This document shows, one piece after another, positions 54,001 to 64,000 of a DNA stretch of 64,000 bases. The stretch lies in the NCBI GenBank assembly GCA_039096225.1, contig JBBPEB010000029.1, forward strand, positions 310,001 to 374,000, written 5' to 3'. Within the stretch, counting starts at the first letter, position 1. The number at the start of each line of letters is the position of its first letter. The stretch is from Blastocystis sp. Blastoise. Lineage: Eukaryota > Sar > Bigyra > Opalinata > Blastocystidae. The notes beneath the pieces are model-generated. The model saw only the letters and a program-made list of their open reading frames with translations, did not search any database and was not told the DNA's origin. The position numbers and the translations under genes were made by a program.

Positions 54001-54135
54001 AAAAGTGTTTGAGCTCTTCTTGAGTTTTCGTCTAAACAATAAGTAATTAGAAAAATATAGTATTATAAAGTATAGATATGACATACCAAGGGCAAAAGTA
54101 AGATATACTAAAAAGATAATTGCGAAGAATTTCAT
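48089..54135 (-). CDS. Giant surface protein: beta modules, eight Ig-like repeats, TM anchor
   Basis: Three exons: 54087-54135, 48477-54031 (5.56 kb), 48089-48301; 1938 residues. MKFFAIIFLVYLTFAL is a signal peptide, split from the rest by intron 1. After a Cys module (FCNANYRFPQTNAGETATIPC...) come two modules with the pattern D-x-F-x-I/V...IPAGVEISFTDNAIL...PGE...FDLSGSGDEI...LLxxIxNxxNW (about 54-250 and 340-540), which look like secreted bacterial beta domains. Then eight He_PIG (putative Ig, cadherin-like) repeats of about 90 residues with P-x-LPxGLxxxxxxGxIxGTP alternate with 45-60-residue Cys modules (C-x-W...GSQTRxC...W...C). A last juxtamembrane domain, a helix (LEIVLIAVGVVLVVVIIVVIIILV) and a Lys-rich tail end it. 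Type I membrane topology; likely an adhesin or receptor, ligand unknown. Confidence 0.85.
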
Positions 54136-55080
54136 TTTTTAAGAGTATATCAAAAAAATAATAAATAAAGAAATGAAACGTAAAGAGAGTTCTCAAGTTT
54201 CCTTTCACTGTTCTTGGTTGTGTCATTTGATGGCAACTGTAGCGAAGACACAAAAAACTATGCCCATATCCTATACTATTTCCACGGAGATCTGGATAAT
54301 TAGAATCTCCGAAAAGAATTCAAAAATATATTTTTGATTTTTTTGATTTTTAAAAGGGAAAATTCAAATATTTTGGTGATTATGAATGAATGGAGAATTT
54401 GATTAACGTCGAATTGTCCAATCAGATTGGGTTTTTAATTTTCATTTGATGACCAATATAAACCATCGTTTTCGATAATAGTCATATGAACATAAATAAA
54501 ATTCTATTCTTTTTAATTCTTTTTCTATTATTATAAAAATTACGAAAGAAGTCCGCTGTTTCTATTGTTTTCCCACGGAAACAAAAAATCATATTTTTTT
54601 TTTCAGTAAAACCGAAATGAATTCTTTTTTTAATAAAGAGTTTTCATTCGTTTTTTTGAATCTTCTTTGATGTTTGTAGTATTAAGGATAATTTTATTTG
54701 TTGTGGAATACTATTGTAAATATTATAACTCATAAGCAACTTATATGAAGTAGTTGCAAAATTTAACCATTCGCAACGTTAGTGTTAACGTGAGTATGCT
54801 AGAAAGAGACGGGATTATGTTATGAACATTATAAAAAAATATACATTTATATGAAATAATAGAACACATGAACAAAACAAGAAAAAAGAAAAATACTACT
54901 ATTGTTTATCAAAAGAAGTATGAATACTCATTTTTATGAATAGTTTTATATAAATATACATAATAATTAAATTACATTTAGAAAGGAATAAGGAAATAAG
55001 AAACAATCAAATAATTATAGTATAGAAGTATTTAAAAAAAATAAATATAGAGCCGTTCTTTCTGTGTTTTGTAATGTGAA
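54136..55080. promoter_or_regulatory. 5' flank of the surface-protein gene
   Basis: The first 450 bp are less AT-rich and contain CCAATCAGATTGG (54418-54430), two opposed CCAAT boxes about 285 bp upstream of the start. The rest is the 3' flank of the PP2A gene. No extra gene seen. Confidence 0.4.
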
Positions 55081-55281
55081 TTATAGGAAATAATCAGGTA
55101 TTTTTGTTTGAACATTGAAATTTTCATCTCTTGGAGCAGGATCAAATTGAATAAAATTCGAAGTCATATCTTCTCTGATTTCCATAATAGCAGCTTGATT
55201 ACCACATCTATAACAATAATTAGGAGCACTAAATATAGTAACAATCTTTTTATCATGTCCCCATTGATATCCCTATTGATT

Positions 55282-55342
<61 letters not shown>

Positions 55343-56805
55343 TGGTTAATAATAATAATAATAATATGGTTAATAATAATAATATTTAAATACCTCCATA
55401 ACAAGTTGATGAGCTCTAGAAATAAAACTTAAATTATTTGTGTTACAAAATCTACTAGTAATATCCTATATATAAATAAGAAATAACATATATAAAGAAA
55501 AATATTTAAATATATATATATAATTAATACATATATAATAGTAGACATGATGAAATTAAAGAAAATAAGTGATTTAATAAATAGAATAATAATAATAATA
55601 ATTTATAGAATAACTATAATAATATACTTTACCAAATGTGAAGCCTGCCCCTCTAGCAGAAACTCCAAACCCAATACGTTCATCCGGATCTGACCATACT
55701 AAATCACATATAGCACCTTCATGAGGTACTTCTTGAACACGATCTAAAGAACGAGCTTTATCAAGAGTTTCTACGGAAGGAGATAAACCACCATGAAGAG
55801 AAAAGATCTATATTCATATACAAATAATAATATATATATATATATATTGAGTCAACTAAATATAAATATATTATTATTATTATAGATAACATGATAAATA
55901 ATAAATAATAAATAATAAAAAAAAATATTTATATATAAATAGAATATAACTTAAAATATAGACTAATAATAAAACAAGAATAATATACTCTTTCTTCAAT
56001 AAGGGCGGTCATCGGCATATAATCAAAGAGATCTGTAAACGCCTTCCAAACATCAGCATTACCATATTTACGAACACATTCATCATAAAAACCATATCTA
56101 TATATATTTAATTTTTAAATAGAAGATATTCAAATGATAGCAATAATAAAATAATATTAAAAAAAAAAATGAAAAATAATATATTAAAACAATATAATAA
56201 TAATAAAAAACGAATATATACACTTGTGTAATTTGACGACATTCATGGTTTCCTCTTAATACTGTAACTCTATCAGGATAACGAATCTTTAATGCAATCA
56301 TTAAAGCAGCTGTTTCTACAGAATAATAACCACGATCTACATAATCACCTATATATATATATATCATAATACATATATATTATTACAAACATATATATAA
56401 CTAATAAATAGAACTATGAAAAATTAATAAATAATCACCCATAAATAAATAATTTGTATCTGGAGCATCACCACCAATCTTTAGTAATTCAATAAAATCA
56501 TAAAATTGTCCATGAAGATCACCGCACACAGTTACTGGACAACGAACAGGTTGAACATTACTTTCATTTTTAAAAATCAACTTTGCCTTTATTGTTAATA
56601 CATATAGTTATGATTTATAAATAAATAGAAAACAAGAAGCCAAAATAAAAAATAAAATGGTGTTCATATATACTTGCTCACAAAGTTCAATCAATACAGG
56701 AGCAGGTAATAACTCTCTTTTCTTTAATTTTTCAATCTTAGCATCGAGATCTCCAGAATTAGTTTTTAGCCAATCTACAGTACTTGATGGTTTTACTGCG
56801 GACAT
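55081..56805 (-). CDS. Protein phosphatase 2A catalytic subunit
   Basis: Seven exons: 56674-56805, 56439-56586, 56222-56348, 55989-56097, 55628-55807, 55394-55465, 55081-55272; 319 residues, 10 more than human PP2Ac because of an N-terminal MSAVKPSST extension. Metal and catalytic motifs are intact: GDLHGQ, GDYVDRG, LRGNHE, HGGLSP, SRAHQ and [12 protein letters not shown]. The tail PDYFL is the PP2A signature; its terminal Leu is carboxymethylated and its Tyr phosphorylated in other eukaryotes to govern B-subunit binding. [10 protein letters not shown] has Cys where PP2A normally has Ser (PP1 has Cys here). Serine/threonine phosphatase of the cytosol and nucleus, working with A and B subunits. 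PP4 and PP6 are excluded by the tail. Confidence 0.95.
55278..55385. repeat. (AAT)n repeat in a PP2A intron
   Basis: About 20 AAT units and two ATGGTTAATAATAAT units, inside the last PP2A intron. Confidence 0.9.
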
Positions 56806-57604
56806 CTTTATTAATATAATATAGATATGAGAATATAAAATTGCTTTAGATATACTTAATATTGCTTTTATTTGTCTAAAATAGAATAAAAAAGTATAAA
56901 AGCTCGTTTCAAAAGAATTTGATTCTTCCAAAATCTACCTAAAAATTAACGTTTCCCAGGGTTAAATTAGAAATCTTCCAAGAAAAGAGGAATTTTTTAA
57001 TAAAAATACTTTGTTCTCTATTTTTCTTTACACACTGAAACTGGTTTATTGAATTTTCAGTCAACTTTTGGTAGAAATATACTTTAGAATTCTTAATGCT
57101 TCGTCTGAATTTTGTTGAATACTACCTACCCTTCACGAATAAAATAGATGAATCGAAGAAACACTAATTTTGTTTCAGAGGTAGGTTCTCCTAAAGATTC
57201 ATTTTTAAGAATACTACACTTTTTTCACTTGAAGTTATTTGCTTTAGTATTAACTTTGTCTTATTTTTATTTATTTTTATTAACATTAATAAAGAATGTA
57301 TTGAAGACAAAAATAAAATATAAATGAAACATCATTATAGTTGAAAACAACTCGATAATCGATTTTCATATTGTTAGACTCAATAACACGATTACTATTA
57401 CTCTATTAATAGCTATTACCAAAGAATCATAGCATCAATTCTTTAGAATTCTTAGAATCAAAAGAAATAAAAAAAGTGTAGTTTTTGGTCATTATTTACG
57501 GGACAATGACGTAATAACTGTGAATAAGTTTGTTTTATTAATTTGTTCTTTTATTACTATACATAGTTGTTTTTGGAATTCATGTATAGTTGTAAGATCT
57601 CAAT
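56806..57604. promoter_or_regulatory. Divergent 5' region, PP2A and CTDNEP1-like genes
   Basis: The start codons of the two phosphatase genes face away from each other across 799 bp. No transcribed feature recognised; it presumably contains both promoters. Confidence 0.4.
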
Positions 57605-59417
57605 ATGAGTAAGGAGGATAATAGTGATGAATTAAAGGCGAATAAAAAAACACAAGTGTATGTTCATTCTGTTTTATATGAATATCCTAATAGTATATCT
57701 CTTATATAGAAGAAGAGGGATATGCTTTACAATGAATATTCTTTCTTGGTATCTATGTTATACTATTTTATCTCATTCATTTTTATAAAGGAGTTGTTTT
57801 CTTCCCTTGATTGGAATATGGATATACTCTTTTTTTCAGAATTTTCATATTAAGATTGAAGATCCTCATCTTCGATTATTAAGTGCGACTTTTTTATGGC
57901 TTTTCTTTTATTTGCGTTTTTCATTTTTATTATTTCGACATACGGATCGAAAGGAAGCAAGAGAAAATCCTACAGAAATGGCAATACGTGCTCGTGAGTT
58001 ATACATGATGAGATTACAAGGATTTACGAATCCTACATGGTTATCTATAAAGAGTCGTTATTCAATATGTATGAAAGTTATTAACGAATTCTTTTGTTTT
58101 TCATTAGATGATATGTACCCTGAAATCCCTACAAAACCTAAAAAACATATATTAGCATTAGATTTAGATGAAACATTAATTTCTTCGATTTCTTTAAAGA
58201 ATCTTTCGGATGATGAAAAACAAAAATTGGAAGAAGAACGACGTAATTTAGATCCTTTCACCTTGTGCTTTGTATATTGATATATTTATAATAGATTTTA
58301 TAAAGTTATTTATTTAAATAATATGTTTTGCTTTTTTGTATTATATGGGTTGTTATTATATTATTTTTTTTGATAATAATAGTTTTTATATTCTTTTTTT
58401 GATATTATTTTTGTATATATTTATTTTTATTATTTTTACTAATAATATTGTTGTTGATAAAATAATAATAATAATAATACTATATATAGTATGATGGTTC
58501 TATTAAGAGAGAATATTGTATTTTACATCGACCTTATTTAGAATATTTCCTTGATTGTGTATATATTATATATTATTATACTGTTTTTTGAATTTATTAT
58601 AAAAATATATTTTTATTTTATAAGCTATTTTTTTTTATTTTTATAAATTAATATATATTATATATTATATATTATATATTATTATACTGTTTTTTGATTT
58701 ATTATAAAAATATATTTTTATTTTATTCACTACTCTTTTTTAGAATTTATAAATGATCATATATCTATTATAATTCCTCTATATAAAGGTTTCCCAATGG
58801 TACGATTTAGTCATATTTACGGCTTCTGTTTATAACTATGCAAAGAGTATAAAAGAGGATATAGATCACGGCGGATATATAAAGAAACTATATACAAAGG
58901 CAGATTGTATTGTTGTAGGAAATCATTATGTTAAAGATTTAACTACTATCACGGAAGATCTATCGAATATTATTATTATCGATAATATGCAAGCTTCCTA
59001 TATGAATCAACCGGGTATACTATCTATTTATATATATATATATTATTATAAACATTTTGCTATTATAATAATTATAATAATTTTATTAAATATTTTACTG
59101 TTATCGAATTCTATATAAATTGATATTATTCTATAAATATATTTTATAGTATTTTTTTTGTATTTTATATTCTAATATTCTATATAGTATTCTATATTTT
59201 ATATATTCTATAGAGTATTCTATTAACATATTATCTATTCTATATATTCTCTATAGATAATGGCATTTTAATTACTTCTTGGTATTCTGAGTCAAATGAT
59301 AAAGAATTAAAACATTTATTGAGTTTATTATATATGTTACAATTTGTACCTGATGTCCGTGATGTCCTTCAAATTGATTATTATTGTACTCCTACACAAC
59401 AAGATAATAATGAATAA
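57605..59417 (+). CDS. CTDNEP1/Nem1-like membrane phosphatase (HAD, SCP family)
   Basis: Six exons: 57605-57657, 57710-57748, 57791-58271, 58490-58558, 58789-59014, 59257-59417; 342 residues. Two hydrophobic stretches (LSWSCFLPLIGIWIYSFF and LLSATFLWLFFYLRF) near the N-terminus anchor it in a membrane. The HAD core begins HILALDLDETLISS, whose first Asp is the nucleophile in the DxDx(T/V) motif, followed by LHRPYLEYFLDCVSQWYDLVIFTAS, and IIIDNMQASYMNQPDNGILITSW with the last acidic ligand. This matches Dullard/CTDNEP1 and yeast Nem1, ER and nuclear-envelope phosphatases that activate lipin and so set lipid synthesis and nuclear shape. A charged insert (LSDDEKQKLEEERRNLDP) follows the DxD loop. 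Start fixed by three consistent exon phases. Confidence 0.9.
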
Positions 59418-60293
59418 ATTATTATAATTATATATATATATAACAAGATAATTATGAGTAAATAATCATATATATAAACAAGATAATTGTGAATAGTATA
59501 ATATAGCTTCTTTTTATTATTGTTGTTCATAATTATTTATATATATCATAATTTCATCTATTTACTTTTCTTAAAACGTGATTATTATTATAATTATTTA
59601 CATTTTATTCTGAATATTATATCACTTACAATTATACTATTTTATTATCATTATATATATATTCTTTTAAATTTTTCCTTTTTCTTTTTTTTATATATTC
59701 ATTCTTTAATATACTCTTTTCTTTTAACTTTTTTAATTTGATTCTTTCTTTATTTTTTTTTTATGAATAAAACTTTCTTTTCGTTTACATAATGTGCTTT
59801 TCTTTTTTCATTTTTCATTATTTCTTTTATGTTTTATAAATTTAAATATATTATTGGCTTCCCTCTATGATTTCGAGTAATAGGTGTGTGTTGTTCTCAT
59901 TATTGTGTTTTGTTATCACATTCTTTTATATATTTGAATGACCTTATTTATTCAAAATGAATAACCTTGTTATTCTATGCAATATAATGAATAAACTAAT
60001 AACAAATAAACATATAATTTGGAAAACATAATCACTATTTGATTTTAAAATTACTTAAATTGATAAATTAAATCACCCTATATTTTCTATTATGAGAAAA
60101 AACTATACAACATCTGAAGTCAACAACAAATAAGAATTTAGATCAAATAAAAAATAAATTTAATGAAAATCATGAAGATTGATAAAAATATACAATGAAA
60201 TATTGAAATTCCCATGAACCATTTGAATTCCTATATAAATAAAAAATATTTCTTTCAATTCTCGTTACCCTTGTTTAGAAAGTCAGAGAAACG
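59418..60293. other. Intergenic region, T-rich
   Basis: 3' flank of the phosphatase, then 5' flank of PRP17. Poly-T/TTTTTATT-rich and featureless. The 73-codon ORF at 59520 is low complexity. Confidence 0.5.
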
Positions 60294-63687
<3,394 letters not shown>

Positions 63688-64000
63688 AAACATAATCTCT
63701 TTATATATATAATATATATTAACTGTTTTATTAATTTATATAGATTCCAGATTATTCTATATAGTTTTTAAATCATTTTTTTTCTATTATTTAAATAGAT
63801 AAATTGTGATATCTTTTTTTCTTCTATTTATCATTTGTAGGAATATTTTATGTATTTTTTTTGTTATTTGAATTATTCTATTTGATTCAATATTTTAGTT
63901 ATATGCTTTTTTACACTATATTTTTTTATATACAGAAAAAATCAAATTTTTAAATATAATTTCTAAAGACTTCTATTTCAATAACAATACATATATATTA
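63688..64000. other. PRP17 3' flank
   Basis: AT-rich tail to the window edge, no feature seen. Confidence 0.5.

Overview
The window is nuclear DNA of a unicellular eukaryote with a very AT-rich genome. Intergenic and intron DNA is almost pure A/T, full of TA, TTA, TTTA and TATATTA repeats. Genes use the standard code (TAA and TAG act as stops) and most carry several short introns, nearly all GT...AG. I cannot name the species. Clues are a mitochondrial-type ribosomal protein L21, a PPi-phosphofructokinase alpha-type subunit, a SHAQKYF-class MYB factor and Asn/Asp-rich protein tracts. Together these suggest a free-living amoeboid or flagellate protist rather than an animal or yeast. All genes were assembled by hand from exon frames, so splice sites are predictions.

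Region 1-13.3 kb is gene-poor and repeat-rich. It holds the end of a Mutator-like (MULE) transposase running off the left edge (1-1223, with an in-frame stop), a short intron-containing protein with a MULE-type zinc finger (5157-5561), two GC-rich hairpins beside long AT repeats (2135-2171, 6438-6474), a tRNA-like cloverleaf (7020-7087), and degenerate tandem repeats with a period near 489 bp (about 7.55-8.95 kb). It ends with a 13-exon leucine-rich-repeat gene whose introns are all phase 1 (9518-11607).

Region 13.3-33.3 kb is entirely minus strand: a very large UBR1-type N-recognin E3 ligase spread over about 10 kb, a SHAQKYF MYB transcription factor, a nucleotide-sugar/triose-phosphate family transporter, and a G3BP-like NTF2+RRM stress-granule protein. 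Region 34-45.3 kb holds calreticulin and a four-helix membrane protein (both minus), mitochondrial bL21 (plus), a small GON7-like protein (minus), a PFP alpha-like phosphofructokinase with degenerate catalytic motifs (plus) and an intronless 2-Cys peroxiredoxin (minus).

Region 45.5-47.7 kb contains two inverted copies of one hAT-type MITE, each with an 11-bp terminal repeat and its own perfect 8-bp target duplication. Region 48-54.1 kb is one giant surface protein gene (minus): signal peptide, two bacterial-looking beta modules, eight Ig-like (He_PIG) repeats alternating with Cys-rich modules, a membrane anchor and a basic tail. Region 55-64 kb holds a PP2A catalytic subunit (minus), a CTDNEP1/Nem1-like membrane phosphatase (plus) and the splicing factor PRP17/CDC40 (plus).

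The genes are unrelated housekeeping functions and show no operon-like logic. Calreticulin, the transporter and the phosphatase all act at the ER/Golgi. The most unusual points are the MITE pair, the all-phase-1 LRR gene, introns that lack usable GT-AG ends, the probably inactive PFP subunit, and the calreticulin without a normal KDEL tail.
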